DNA from: Streptomyces himalayensis subsp. himalayensis
Lineage (GTDB): Bacteria; Actinomycetota; Actinomycetes; Streptomycetales; Streptomycetaceae
Assembly: GCF_013778455.1 (NCBI RefSeq)
Contig: NZ_JACEHE010000001.1
Location: 124,001 to 188,000, forward strand
Direction: 5' to 3'
Length of the DNA: 64,000 nucleotides
This document shows, piece by piece, positions 32,604 to 43,723 of the stretch. The translations under genes and the position numbers were made by a program. Under the pieces are notes generated by a model. The model saw nothing but the letters and a program-made list of their open reading frames with translations, was not told the DNA's origin and searched no databases. Position 1 is the first letter of the stretch, and the number at the start of each line of letters is the position of its first letter.

Positions 32604-34556
32604 GTGGGACGTCATAGCCGCCGGGGCCCGGTGGACAACCGCCGTAGCCCGGCAGACACCGGCGCCACCGCCGAGAGGCAGGCAGCAGACGTACGGGCAG
32701 GCGTAGCCGCGCAGCCGGAGGCGTGGCCGGGCATCCGCACGGCTCCCGCGGATCCCGGCTCTGCACATCGGCCGGGACCAGGGCGGCCTGCGGATCAGGG
32801 GCAGGCCCGGCCGGGCCCGCAGCGGACACAGGTACCGGGGCAGGCGCCGACGCCTCCACCGGAGGGGACTCAGACTCCGACGGACGGCGCCCCGCGGATG
32901 TGGGACGGGACGCAGGCTCGTGGCGTCCCGCGGGTGCCCGACGGCACGCCTGCGCACGGGTTTCCGAGGGAGCACGACGGTACGCCTGCGCAGGGGTTTC
33001 CGAGACTGCAGGGCACCCTCGGGCGTGGTGTTCCACACATGCCCGACGGCACTCCCGCGCGCGGGGTTCCGCGGATGTGGGACGGGACTCCGGCGCGTGG
33101 GGTTCCGCGGCTGCCTGATGGGACTCCGGCCCATGGGGTTCCCCGGGCGCCGGACGGCACTCCGGCGGGTGAGGTTCCACGGGTGTGGGACGGGACCCCT
33201 GCTCGTGGTGTCCCGCGGCTGCCTGATGGCACGCCGGCCCATGGGGTCCCCCGGGGCACGGATGGCACTCCCGCGCGCGGGGTGCCGCGGATTCCTGAGG
33301 GGACGCCGCCCAACGGGGTTCCCCGGATGTGGGACGGCACGCCGGCTCATGGTGTCCCGCGTATACCCGACGGCGCCCCCGCCCATGACGTGCCGCACGT
33401 GCGAGGGGGGCACCCCGAGGGGCCGGATTCGGAGCCCGGTGGTGGTTGGGGCGCCCGTGGTGGTGGGCCGCGGATGGGCGCTTCGTACGCCGCTCCGGTC
33501 GCGCCTGCGGGTCGGCGGATCCCCGGGCCGCGCAAGGAGTACGTCGACGCGTTCGCTGACGACGACGTGTTCGCCCCGCGCAGCGCCCCCATGGCCAACC
33601 CGGCGGCGAGCCCCACGGCGCCCGCCGGCCCGAACGCACCCGTCACCGACTGGCGTGCGGCCGACGATGTCGACGAGCCGACAACATTCGCACCTGGCGG
33701 ACCCGAGGACCCCGACGGCCTCGCCGGACCGAACCGCGCCAAGGACAACGGGGGCGGCAAGGGCCGCGCGCTGGCCGGTGTCGCGGCCGCCGCCGTCACC
33801 ACCGTTCTCGCCGTGGTCGTCGTCGGACAAGTGACCGCCGGCCACGACACCGCCGACACGCAGACGCAGGCCGCGGACGCCGAACGGGGCACCGACGCCC
33901 AGGCCTCGCGTTCCGACGGCCGGGCCACACCCTCCAGGACGGCGATCGCAGTCCCGGCGACGTACGCCCAGAAGATGAGCAAGAAGTACGCACTCGACCC
34001 GCAGACGAAGGGGTCGGGGAAGTTCGCGGTGGTCGCGGGATTCGACAAGGCGCCCGGCACAGGACAGTTGTTCCGCTACCGCGTGGATGTCGAGCGGGGA
34101 CTCGGACTGGACGGCGCGCTCTTCGCGCAGGCCGTGCAGAAGACCCTGAACGACGACCGGAGTTGGGCCCACAACGGCGGCCGTACCTTCGAGCGGGTCT
34201 CATCGGGCAAGGTCGATTTCGTCATCACACTGGCGAGCCCGGGCACGACGGGAGTCTGGTGCGCCAAGTCCGGGCTCGACACGACCGAGGACAACGTCTC
34301 CTGCGATTCGGCCGCCACGGAACGCGTCATGATCAACGCCTACCGCTGGGCGCAGGGCGCGAGGACCTACGGCGACCGCATCTACGCGTACCGGCAGATG
34401 CTCATCAACCACGAGGTCGGCCACCGCCTCGGCTTCAATCACGTGACCTGCAGCAGGAACGGCGCGCTCGCACCGGTCATGCAGCAGCAGACGAAGTTCC
34501 TGACGTACGGCGGAATCACCTGCAAGGCCAACCCCTGGCCGTATCCGGGGAATTGA
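32604..34556 (+). CDS. DUF3152 membrane-anchored, metzincin-like protein with 12-residue repeats
   Basis: A 650-residue protein in three parts. Residues about 90-270 are roughly 16 tandem copies of a dodecapeptide with core DGTPARGVPR (32880-33415). A membrane helix lies near residues 390-413 (LAGVAAAAVTTVLAVVVVGQV), so the C-terminal ~240 residues are extracellular. These form a DUF3152 domain whose HEVGHRLGFNH has all three histidines and the Glu of the metzincin zinc site, with the methionine-containing PVMQQQT as a possible Met-turn. A surface metallopeptidase is therefore likely (inference). GTG 32604. The M. tuberculosis homologue (Rv3207c) lies beside the moeB homologue. Confidence 0.85.
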   Translation: MGRHSRRGPVDNRRSPADTGATAERQAADVRAGVAAQPEAWPGIRTAPADPGSAHRPGPGRPADQGQARPGPQRTQVPGQAPTPPPEGTQTPTDGAPRMWDGTQARGVPRVPDGTPAHGFPREHDGTPAQGFPRLQGTLGRGVPHMPDGTPARGVPRMWDGTPARGVPRLPDGTPAHGVPRAPDGTPAGEVPRVWDGTPARGVPRLPDGTPAHGVPRGTDGTPARGVPRIPEGTPPNGVPRMWDGTPAHGVPRIPDGAPAHDVPHVRGGHPEGPDSEPGGGWGARGGGPRMGASYAAPVAPAGRRIPGPRKEYVDAFADDDVFAPRSAPMANPAASPTAPAGPNAPVTDWRAADDVDEPTTFAPGGPEDPDGLAGPNRAKDNGGGKGRALAGVAAAAVTTVLAVVVVGQVTAGHDTADTQTQAADAERGTDAQASRSDGRATPSRTAIAVPATYAQKMSKKYALDPQTKGSGKFAVVAGFDKAPGTGQLFRYRVDVERGLGLDGALFAQAVQKTLNDDRSWAHNGGRTFERVSSGKVDFVITLASPGTTGVWCAKSGLDTTEDNVSCDSAATERVMINAYRWAQGARTYGDRIYAYRQMLINHEVGHRLGFNHVTCSRNGALAPVMQQQTKFLTYGGITCKANPWPYPGN

Positions 34557-34684
34557 ACATCCGACGCTGCATTGCCGCAGCCGTTACGCGGCTTGGGTGT
34601 GGCTTTGACGCAGCGTAATCAAATGATGTCCTAGCGCGACAAAACGCGCCCCGCACGGGAAAGTTACGTCCGTTCACCCCTTTT

Positions 34685-34718
34685 GGTGGCGCGATGGACA
34701 ACCGTCCATCGCGCCACC
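34685..34718. terminator. Intrinsic terminator / hairpin before the glycosyltransferase
   Basis: GGTGGCGCGATGGA (34685-34698) pairs perfectly with TCCATCGCGCCACC (34705-34718). TTTT precedes it at 34681-34684. It lies 130 bp after the DUF3152 stop in the 242-bp spacer 34557-34798, whose AT-rich part (34605-34670) may also hold a promoter. Confidence 0.7.
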
Positions 34719-34798
34719 GGCATGTCCGCATACGTTCGTCCTGCTGCGGGCCGCCCGGCCGACATGGCGGCCACCTATGGCAGATCGGGGGTGCACTC

Positions 34799-36714
34799 GT
34801 GCGCATCGGACTACTTACGGAGGGTGGCTATCCGTATATGAGCGGTGATGCCAGGCTCTGGTGCGACCGGCTCGTGCGCGGGCTCGGGCAGCACGAATTC
34901 GACGTCTACGCGTTCAGCCGCAGCCGGCAGCAGGAGGACGAGGGCTGGATCGCGCTGCCGCCGCAGGTCAACCGGGTGCGGACGGCACCGCTGTGGTCCG
35001 CGGACGGCGGAGGCGTGAGGTACGGGCGGCGCGCGCGACGACGGTTCGCCGAGTGCTACGGCGAGTTGGCGGCGGCGCTGTGTGGGGGCGCGGCCGGCGG
35101 CGCGGGTGGAGTCGCGGGTGGCGTGCGCAGCGCGGGGGGCGCACGCGGGGCGCGCGGTCACGGCGGGGCCGAGGTGTCGGCGGACGGCGTCTCGGGGGCT
35201 TCGGCGCCGCGTTCGCTGCAGGGCTCCACGGAGGTATCCAGCGGCGACGACAGATGTGTCGGCACCGAGGAGGACCGTTTCTGCAACGCGCTGTACGGGC
35301 TCGCCGAACTCGCCTGCGACGAGGGCGGACTGACCGCCGCCCTCCGCTCCGAGACAGCGGTGCAGGCGCTCGAGCACGCCTGCCGCGCGCCCGGCGCACC
35401 GCGCGCCGCGCAGCTTGCCCGAGTGCCCGACCTGCTCGCCGTCACCGCCCATCTGGAGCAGGCCCTGCGCCCCCTCTCCCTCGACTGGTACGAGGACGAC
35501 GGGCTCGGCTCGGTCGATCTGTGCCACGCCACGTCCGGCGGCGCGGCCGCACTGGCCGGACTGCTGGCCAAGGAATTCTCCGGGGTGCCGCTGCTCGTCA
35601 CCGAGTACGGCGTGCAGTTGCGGGCGCACTACCTCGCGGCCCAGGAGGAGCGCAGGCGCGCACCGGTGCGCGCGCTGCTCGCCGCGTTCCACGGCCGGCT
35701 CGCCGCCGAGGTCTACCGGAAGGCCACGCTGATCACGCCCGGCAACACACACGCCCGGCGCTGGCAGGAGCGGTGCGGCGCCGACCGGGCCAAGCTGCGC
35801 ACCGTCTACCCCGGCATGGAGGCGTCCCACTTCGCGGAGGTCGGCGAGAGCACCGAGTGCGCCGACCCCGGAACGCTCGTCTGGGTCGGCCGTATCGAGC
35901 CCGGCAAGGACCTGGTCTCGCTGCTGCACGCCTTCGCGGAGATCCGCAAGGAGGAGCCCAAGGCGCGGCTGAGGATCGTCGGTGCACCCGCCGACGGCGC
36001 GGAGGCAGCGACGTATCTGGCCAACTGCCGTGCATTGGCCGCGCAACTGTTCCCCGACGAGGCGGAGGGCGTGCACGCGGTCGGCGACAACCCGGTGTCG
36101 TTCGAGGAGTTGGGCGCGCCCGAGGTGCCGGACGTGGCGGAGGCGTACGCGGCCGGGAGCGTCGTCGTGCTGTCGAGCATCGTGGAGGGCTTCCCCATCG
36201 GCCTCGTCGAAGCGATGTTCTGCGGGCGTGCCACCGTGTCCACGGACGTCGGCGCCGTGGTGGAGGTCATCGGCGGCACCGGGCTCGTCGTACCTCCGCG
36301 CAATCCGCGCGCGCTCGCGGAGGCCTGCCTCGCGCTGCTGCGCGATCCCGAGCGGCGCGCGCGGCTCGGTGCGGCGGCGCGTGCGCGGGCGCTCGAACTG
36401 TTCACCGTCGAGCAGAACATCGCGGCGTTCGGCTCCCTCTACCTGGAAGTCGTCTCGCACTGCCCCGTACGCCGTGAGGCCGTGGACGACACCGGAGAAC
36501 CACTGCCCTTCGGCTTGCCGCCCGAGGCTCATGTGCCGGGCAGCTGGACGGGGTTGGCCGACATCGCGGATCAGCCCGGGGGCGGGCCGGCCGGAGGGCC
36601 GGTGTCCGGGCGGACCGCGCCGCGTTGGGTGACGCCGACCAGGGTGGCGGGCGGAGCCCCGGCCGGGTTCCCCGCCGGCGCCCGGGCCGCCTTCCTTTCG
36701 GGGGAGGGGGCGCT

Positions 36715-36718
<4 letters not shown>
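34799..36718 (+). CDS. PelF-like glycosyltransferase (DUF3492 + GT4)
   Basis: A 639-residue glycosyltransferase. The N terminus VRIGLLTEGGYPYMSGDARLW and DVYAFSRSRQQ match the DUF3492/PelF acceptor domain. The C-terminal half is GT4: LVWVGRIEPGKDLVSLLHAF (donor pocket), then EGFPIGLVEAMFCGRA with the EX7E catalytic motif, and the late VPPRNPRALAEACLALL. PelF makes the Pel polysaccharide from UDP-sugars in Gram-negatives. A Gly/Ala-rich insertion lies at about residues 97-150. GTG 34799 is the start; the frame to 34694 reads through the terminator. It overlaps the next gene by 4 bp (GTGA). The acceptor sugar is unknown. Confidence 0.85.
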
Positions 36719-38664
<1,946 letters not shown>

Positions 38665-38804
38665 GCCGCCCGCGCGCGGCTTCCCGCACCCGCGGCCCGG
38701 ACCCGGCGCCACACCCGTCTGCACCACCTGCCTCACCCTCCGCCCGCGGTGTCCGCACCGCGGGACCCCTCGACCCAAGGCAAGACCCCGAAGGAGAAGC
38801 CCAG

Positions 38805-38852
38805 ATGACCACCACCCTCCCTGGAGAGTCCGTCCCAGGAGCCGCCCGATGA
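38805..38852 (+). CDS. 15-codon leader ORF coupled to the epimerase
   Basis: ATG 38805 (MTTTLPGESVPGAAR, stop 38850-38852) has AAGGAG 7-8 nt upstream and its stop overlaps the epimerase ATG (ATGA, 38849-38852). The epimerase itself has only weak ribosome-binding sequence. Translation of this mini-ORF therefore probably delivers ribosomes to the epimerase. A regulatory peptide role is possible but not shown. Confidence 0.55.
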   Translation: MTTTLPGESVPGAAR

Positions 38853-39814
38853 GGGTCTTGCTGATCGGAGCCAACGGATACCTCGGACGGTTCGTCGCCG
38901 ACCGGCTGGTGGCCGACCCGGCCGTCCAGCTCACCACGCTCGGCCGCGGCGATGACGCGGATGTGCGGTTCGACCTCGCCAGCGGCAGCCCCGGCGCGCT
39001 CACCCGCTTCCTGGACGCCGTGCACCCCGGGGTCGTCATCAACTGCGCGGGCGCCACCCGAGGCGGCGCGCGGGAGCTGACCCGGCACAACACCGTCGCC
39101 GTCGCCACCGTCTGCGAGGCCATGCGCCGCAGCGGCTGCGCTGCGCGGCTCGTACAGATCGGCTGCGGCGCCGAGTACGGGCCGAGCCAGCCCGGATCGT
39201 CCACCGCCGAGGACGCCGTGCCTCGCCCGGGCGGCCCGTACGGCGTCAGCAAGCTCGCCGCGACCGAGCTGGTCCTCGGGTCGGGGCTCGACGCGGTGGT
39301 GCTGCGCGTGTTCTCGCCCGCCGGGCCGGGTACGCCCGCCGGATCCCCGCTCGGCCGGCTCGCCGAGGCCATGCGCCGCGCCATGCAGTCCGGCGACGGC
39401 GAGCTCAAACTCGGCGGACTCGGCGTACAACGCGACTTCGTCGACGTACGTGATGTGGCACGCGCCGTGCACGCCGCCTCCCTGTCCGCCGCCCAGGGCG
39501 TCGTCAACATCGGCTCGGGGCGCGCCGTGCGGCTGCGGGACGCGGCCGCCGTCCTCGCCCGGGTGGCCGGTTACGGCGGTGCGCTGCACGAACTCGACAC
39601 ACCACCCGGTCCGGTGCGTCCGGTCCTCGGGCACCCCCGCCCCGACCCCGACCACCCGGCCCCGCCTGCCACAGCCTTCCCCTATCCGGACGGCTGCGGC
39701 AGCTGGCAGCAGGCCGATGTGCGCACCGCACGCGACCGTCTCGGCTGGCGGCCCCGGATCAACCTCGAAGAATCCCTCGCCGACATCTGGATGGAGGCAG
39801 CATGCCGTATCTGA
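38849..39814 (+). CDS. NAD-dependent epimerase/dehydratase
   Basis: A 321-residue short-chain (extended SDR) nucleotide-sugar enzyme. LLIGANGYLGRF is the NAD-binding GxxGxxG, INCAG the strand-4 motif, and PYGVSKLAA the catalytic YxxxK; the Ser/Thr partner is GCGAEYG. A FVDVRDVARAVH stretch is typical of sugar-nucleotide epimerases. It is coupled to the mini-ORF upstream and overlaps the next gene by 13 bp. In context it should make or modify the sugar nucleotide used by the PelF-like enzyme (inference). Confidence 0.88.
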   Translation: MRVLLIGANGYLGRFVADRLVADPAVQLTTLGRGDDADVRFDLASGSPGALTRFLDAVHPGVVINCAGATRGGARELTRHNTVAVATVCEAMRRSGCAARLVQIGCGAEYGPSQPGSSTAEDAVPRPGGPYGVSKLAATELVLGSGLDAVVLRVFSPAGPGTPAGSPLGRLAEAMRRAMQSGDGELKLGGLGVQRDFVDVRDVARAVHAASLSAAQGVVNIGSGRAVRLRDAAAVLARVAGYGGALHELDTPPGPVRPVLGHPRPDPDHPAPPATAFPYPDGCGSWQQADVRTARDRLGWRPRINLEESLADIWMEAACRI

Positions 39815-40602
39815 CCAGTACCGCCACGGGAACCGCGAGCACCGACGTACGTCTCGGGTTCGGCATCCCCGGCTACGCCCACCCCCTCGTCGCCCCCGTG
39901 GAGTGGGCCGAACTCGCCCGCCCCGGCACCCCGCTGCACTGGGTTGTGCTGAATGTCGCGGGCGGGCCGGGCGTCTGGCCCGACCCCCACTGCCTGGAGG
40001 CCGTGGGCCGGGTGCGGAACACCGCACGGGCGCAGGCACGCGATGCCGCGCAGGGCGGGCGCCGGCCGGCGGGCGCGGGGCGTGTGCTCGGTCACCTGGA
40101 CGCGCGATACGGCGCCCGCGCCTTCGGTGAGCTCGTCTCCGACGCGCACCGCTATCTCGACTGGTACCAGGTCGACGGCTTCCTCATCGACCACTGTCCG
40201 ACCGAGCGCGCCGCGCTGCCGGAGATACGGCGGACGGTCGCCGCGCTACGCGCATTCCTCGAAGAACCCCACATCGTGTTCGGCCACGGCACCCACCCCT
40301 ACCCGGGCTACGCCGAAGTCGCCGACCAGCTGGTGACCTTCGCCGGGCCGTGGAGCGACTACCGCTGGTCGCAGGTGGCCGAGTGGACCGCCGACCATCC
40401 GCCCGAACGCTTCTGCCACCTGGTGCACGGCGTGCCCCGCGGCCACCTCGACGAGGCGCTGCGGATCGCACGCTGGCAGGGTGCGTCGACCATCTACTTC
40501 ACCGATCGCACCCCCCGCGCGGGCTCAGCCGATCCCTGGGCGGGCATGCCCGGCTACTGGGACGAAATCGTCTCGCTGCTCGGACCACCTGTCTCGGAAT
40601 GA
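39802..40602 (+). CDS. Spherulin-4-like putative glycoside hydrolase
   Basis: A 266-residue protein of the spherulation-specific family 4 / GH114-like group. GFGIPGYAHPLVAPVEW is the first barrel strand, WVVLNVAGGPG the second, GHLDARYGARA the third, and DWYQVDGFLIDHCPT the strand carrying the likely acidic catalytic pair. Related domains in PelA deacetylate or cleave Pel polysaccharide. No signal peptide is visible, so an intracellular or co-exported role is uncertain. ATG 39802 overlaps the epimerase end, so it is the last gene of the coupled cluster. moeZ follows after 62 bp. Confidence 0.78.
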   Translation: MPYLTSTATGTASTDVRLGFGIPGYAHPLVAPVEWAELARPGTPLHWVVLNVAGGPGVWPDPHCLEAVGRVRNTARAQARDAAQGGRRPAGAGRVLGHLDARYGARAFGELVSDAHRYLDWYQVDGFLIDHCPTERAALPEIRRTVAALRAFLEEPHIVFGHGTHPYPGYAEVADQLVTFAGPWSDYRWSQVAEWTADHPPERFCHLVHGVPRGHLDEALRIARWQGASTIYFTDRTPRAGSADPWAGMPGYWDEIVSLLGPPVSE

Positions 40603-40664
40603 AGAGGGGCGTGGCAGTGTTACACGGAGAACAACCTTCCGTAATACCGACCAACGGAGTCCCC

Positions 40665-41843
40665 GTGTCGCTGCCACCCCTGGTCGAGCCAGCTGCTGAG
40701 CTCACCGTAGACGAGGTCCGCAGGTACTCCCGCCACCTGATCATCCCTGATGTCGGGATGGACGGGCAGAAGCGGCTGAAGAACGCCAAGGTGCTGTGTG
40801 TGGGCGCCGGCGGCCTCGGATCGCCGGCTCTGATGTACCTGGCCGCGGCCGGCGTCGGCACGCTCGGCATCGTGGAGTTCGACGAGGTCGACGAGTCGAA
40901 CCTGCAGCGCCAGATCATCCACAGCCAGGCGGACATCGGCCGCTCCAAGGCGGAGTCCGCGCGTGACTCCGTCAAGGGCATCAACCCGTACGTGAACGTG
41001 ATCCTTCACGAAGAGCGGCTCGAGGCCGAGAACGTGATGGACATCTTCAGCCAGTACGACCTGATCGTCGACGGCACGGACAACTTCGCGACCCGCTACC
41101 TGGTCAACGACGCATGCGTGCTGCTGAACAAGCCGTACGTCTGGGGTTCCATCTACCGCTTCGACGGCCAGGCCTCCGTCTTCTGGTCCGAGCACGGCCC
41201 CTGCTACCGCTGCCTCTACCCGGAGCCCCCGCCGCCGGGCATGGTCCCCTCCTGCGCCGAGGGCGGCGTGCTGGGTGTGCTCTGCGCGTCCATCGGCTCC
41301 ATCCAGGTCAACGAGGCCATCAAGCTCCTCGCGGGCATCGGCGAGCCGCTCGTCGGCCGCCTGATGATCTACGACGCCCTGGAGATGCAGTACCGCCAGG
41401 TCAAGGTCCGCAAGGACCCGAACTGCGCGGTCTGCGGTGAGAACCCGACCGTCACCGAGCTCATCGACTACGAGGCCTTCTGCGGCGTCGTGTCCGAGGA
41501 GGCCCAGGAGGCGGCCGCCGGTTCGACGATCACTCCCAAGCAGCTCAAGGAGTGGATCGACGACGGCGAGAACATCGACATCATCGATGTCCGCGAGCCG
41601 AACGAGTACGAGATCGTCTCGATCCCCGGCGCCCGTCTGATCCCGAAGAACGAGTTCCTGATGGGCAACGCCCTGCAGGACCTCCCGCAGGACAAGAAGA
41701 TCGTCCTGCACTGCAAGACGGGTGTCCGCAGCGCGGAAGTCCTCGCCGTGCTGAAGTCCGCGGGCTTCGCGGACGCGGTGCACGTCGGCGGCGGCGTGAT
41801 CGGCTGGGTCAACCAGATCGAGCCCGAGAAGCCGGTCTACTAG
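40665..41843 (+). CDS. moeZ: Adenylyltransferase/sulfurtransferase MoeZ
   Basis: A 392-residue two-domain enzyme. The ThiF/MoeB domain has LCVGAGGLGSPA (P-loop-like), the Asp- and Arg-containing DGTDNFATRYLVND, and two zinc CxxC pairs, CYRC near residue 179 and CAVCG near residue 254. A C-terminal rhodanese domain carries the active-site loop HCKTGVRSAE (Cys about residue 350). MoeZ adenylates and thiolates sulfur-carrier proteins for molybdopterin, thiamine or cysteine synthesis and for secondary metabolism. The frame is open from 40350, but GTG 40665 (VSLPPLVEPAAELTVDEV) is the conserved start. A strong terminator follows. Confidence 0.95.
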   Translation: MSLPPLVEPAAELTVDEVRRYSRHLIIPDVGMDGQKRLKNAKVLCVGAGGLGSPALMYLAAAGVGTLGIVEFDEVDESNLQRQIIHSQADIGRSKAESARDSVKGINPYVNVILHEERLEAENVMDIFSQYDLIVDGTDNFATRYLVNDACVLLNKPYVWGSIYRFDGQASVFWSEHGPCYRCLYPEPPPPGMVPSCAEGGVLGVLCASIGSIQVNEAIKLLAGIGEPLVGRLMIYDALEMQYRQVKVRKDPNCAVCGENPTVTELIDYEAFCGVVSEEAQEAAAGSTITPKQLKEWIDDGENIDIIDVREPNEYEIVSIPGARLIPKNEFLMGNALQDLPQDKKIVLHCKTGVRSAEVLAVLKSAGFADAVHVGGGVIGWVNQIEPEKPVY

Positions 41844-41881
41844 GCCGCGTCGGGCCACCAGGCCTGGCACGCCTCGCTCTC

Positions 41882-41924
41882 CGGAAGGGGCCCTGCTCGC
41901 GACACACGAGCGGGGCCCCTTCCG
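41882..41924. terminator. Intrinsic terminator after moeZ
   Basis: Arms 41882-41899 and 41907-41924 (18 nt each) pair with one G-U mismatch around 7 nt. Confidence 0.9.
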
Positions 41925-41995
41925 TGTGCCAAGCGAGGCCCCATGCCAAGCGGGGCCCTCCGTGGGCCGAGGCACACGACGCTGGGACGCGGGTC

Positions 41996-43534
41996 TCAGG
42001 AGCAGACCTTGCCGTCCTTCGGCACCGTGCCGTCCAGCAGGTAGTCGTTCACCGACTCGTCGACGCAGTCGCTTCCGCTTCCGTACGCGCCGTGGCCCTC
42101 GCCCTTCCAGGTGAGCTCCACGCCGACGCCCTCGCCCAGCTCGTCGGCCATCTTGCGGGCGCCCTCGTACGGCGTGGCGGGGTCACCCGTGTTGCCGACG
42201 ACCAGGATCGGCGCGGCGCCCGGTGCGCTCACCTCCGGGTTGTCGTACAGACCCGGCACGGGCCAGTCGTGGCACCAGCCCGCCGTGTCCCAGCCCAGGA
42301 ACTCCCCGAAGACCGGCGATATCTTCCGGAATTCGGCCAGCCGCTTCTCGGCCTCCTCGGGCGTCGGACGATCCTTGGTGTCCAGGCAGGAGATCGCACG
42401 CTGTGAATGGCTCTGCGTGCTGTAGTGCCCCGACGGGTCCCGCTCGTTGTAGGCGTCGGCCAGCGCCAGCAGTTCCGTGCCGTCGCCCGCCTCCGCCGAC
42501 TCGAGGGCGCTGGTCAGCGCGGGCCAGTACTGCCGGCTGTACAGGGTCACCGTGATACCTGTGGTCGCGAGGGTCTGGTTGAGCTCACGGTCGCTCGACG
42601 TCGGCAGGGGCTTCGCGTCTATCCGCTCGAGAAGATCCACGATCTTCTGTGTGCCCTGCTTCGGGTCCTGGCCGGTGGACTTCAGGTAGTTGTCCAGGGC
42701 CCGCTGGAAGCCCCGGGTCTGGTTCTCGGCATGGCCCACCGCGCCGACGCTGGGGTCCACCACGGCGTCGAGCACCAGGCGGCCCGTCCTCTCCGGGAAC
42801 AGGTGTGCGTACACACCGCCCAGTTCGGTGCCGTACGAGATGCCCATGTAGTGCAGCTTGTCGTCACCGAGGACCTGGCGCATCAGGTCCATGTCGCGGG
42901 CGGCCTCCTCCGTGGAGACGTGAGCCAGCAGCTTTCCCGCGTCGCGTTCGCAGCCGTCGCCGAAGTCGGCCGCGTCCTTGAAGTACCTCTTCTCCTCCGT
43001 CGCCGTGTCCGGCGTCAGGTCGACCGACTCGGCCGCCTGGATCTCCTTGTCGCTGCGGCAGCGCACACCCTCGCTGGCGGCGACCCCGCGCGGATCGAAG
43101 CTCACCAGGTCGTACCGCTCGCGCAGCGTCGCGTACTGGTCGGCGAAGGACGGGAGCATCGAGACGCCCGAACCGCCCGGACCGCCGAAGTTGAACAGCA
43201 GCGAACCTATGCGCTCACCCTCGCCCGTGGACCTGGCGCGGATGAGCGCGATGTCGATCGTCTCGCCGTCCGGTTTCGCGTAGTCCAGCGGCACCTTCAG
43301 GGTCGCGCACTGCCAGTGGCTGCCCGGGGCGGGAGCGTCCGAGGTCGCCTTGCAGCGGCCCCAGGTGAGCTTCTGGGAGGTGAGGGACACCGGCAGGTCC
43401 GACCCCTCGGCGCCCCGGGACGAAGGGGCGGTCGCCGACGGCTTCGAGTCCTCCGATGTGCCGCCCGAGCCGCTGCAGCCGGCCGCCAGCAGTACTGCGG
43501 CGGCCAGAGCTGCTGACCGTACGAAGCGCGGCAT
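41996..43534 (-). CDS. Secreted lipoprotein alpha/beta hydrolase (Tap/SlpE-like)
   Basis: A 512-residue lipoprotein. The signal peptide ends at lipobox LLAAGC. The alpha/beta hydrolase core has FNFGGPGGSGVSMLP (oxyanion), GISYGTELGGVYA (GxSYG nucleophile elbow), a late Asp in GNTGDPATPY and the catalytic His in KGEGHGAYG. Four or more Cys suggest disulfides. The family includes tripeptidyl aminopeptidases and SlpD/SlpE of S. lividans. ATG 43534 has GAAGGA upstream. It is a tandem paralogue of the next minus-strand gene, which is transcribed first. Confidence 0.9.
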   Translation of the reverse strand: MPRFVRSAALAAAVLLAAGCSGSGGTSEDSKPSATAPSSRGAEGSDLPVSLTSQKLTWGRCKATSDAPAPGSHWQCATLKVPLDYAKPDGETIDIALIRARSTGEGERIGSLLFNFGGPGGSGVSMLPSFADQYATLRERYDLVSFDPRGVAASEGVRCRSDKEIQAAESVDLTPDTATEEKRYFKDAADFGDGCERDAGKLLAHVSTEEAARDMDLMRQVLGDDKLHYMGISYGTELGGVYAHLFPERTGRLVLDAVVDPSVGAVGHAENQTRGFQRALDNYLKSTGQDPKQGTQKIVDLLERIDAKPLPTSSDRELNQTLATTGITVTLYSRQYWPALTSALESAEAGDGTELLALADAYNERDPSGHYSTQSHSQRAISCLDTKDRPTPEEAEKRLAEFRKISPVFGEFLGWDTAGWCHDWPVPGLYDNPEVSAPGAAPILVVGNTGDPATPYEGARKMADELGEGVGVELTWKGEGHGAYGSGSDCVDESVNDYLLDGTVPKDGKVCS

Positions 43535-43723
43535 GGCGCGTCCTTCCCCCTCGAAGCCCCACGAACGACTGTCAGGCCATAGTAGGCAGCGCCACCGACA
43601 ACGGCAGGCGGGGCCGACCGGCCCGTGGCTGTGCGGCAGCGGCGGGCTGACGGCAGCCACGGGGGCAGCGGCTCACGAGCGGACAGTGCCCACCGTGCCG
43701 TACAGGCGCACCGCGCACCGGCG

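Noticed and set aside
30913..33639. 908-residue minus-strand ORF opposite the hydrolase and DUF3152 gene
   Set aside because: It spans repeats and two well-supported plus-strand genes; it is a high-GC shadow.
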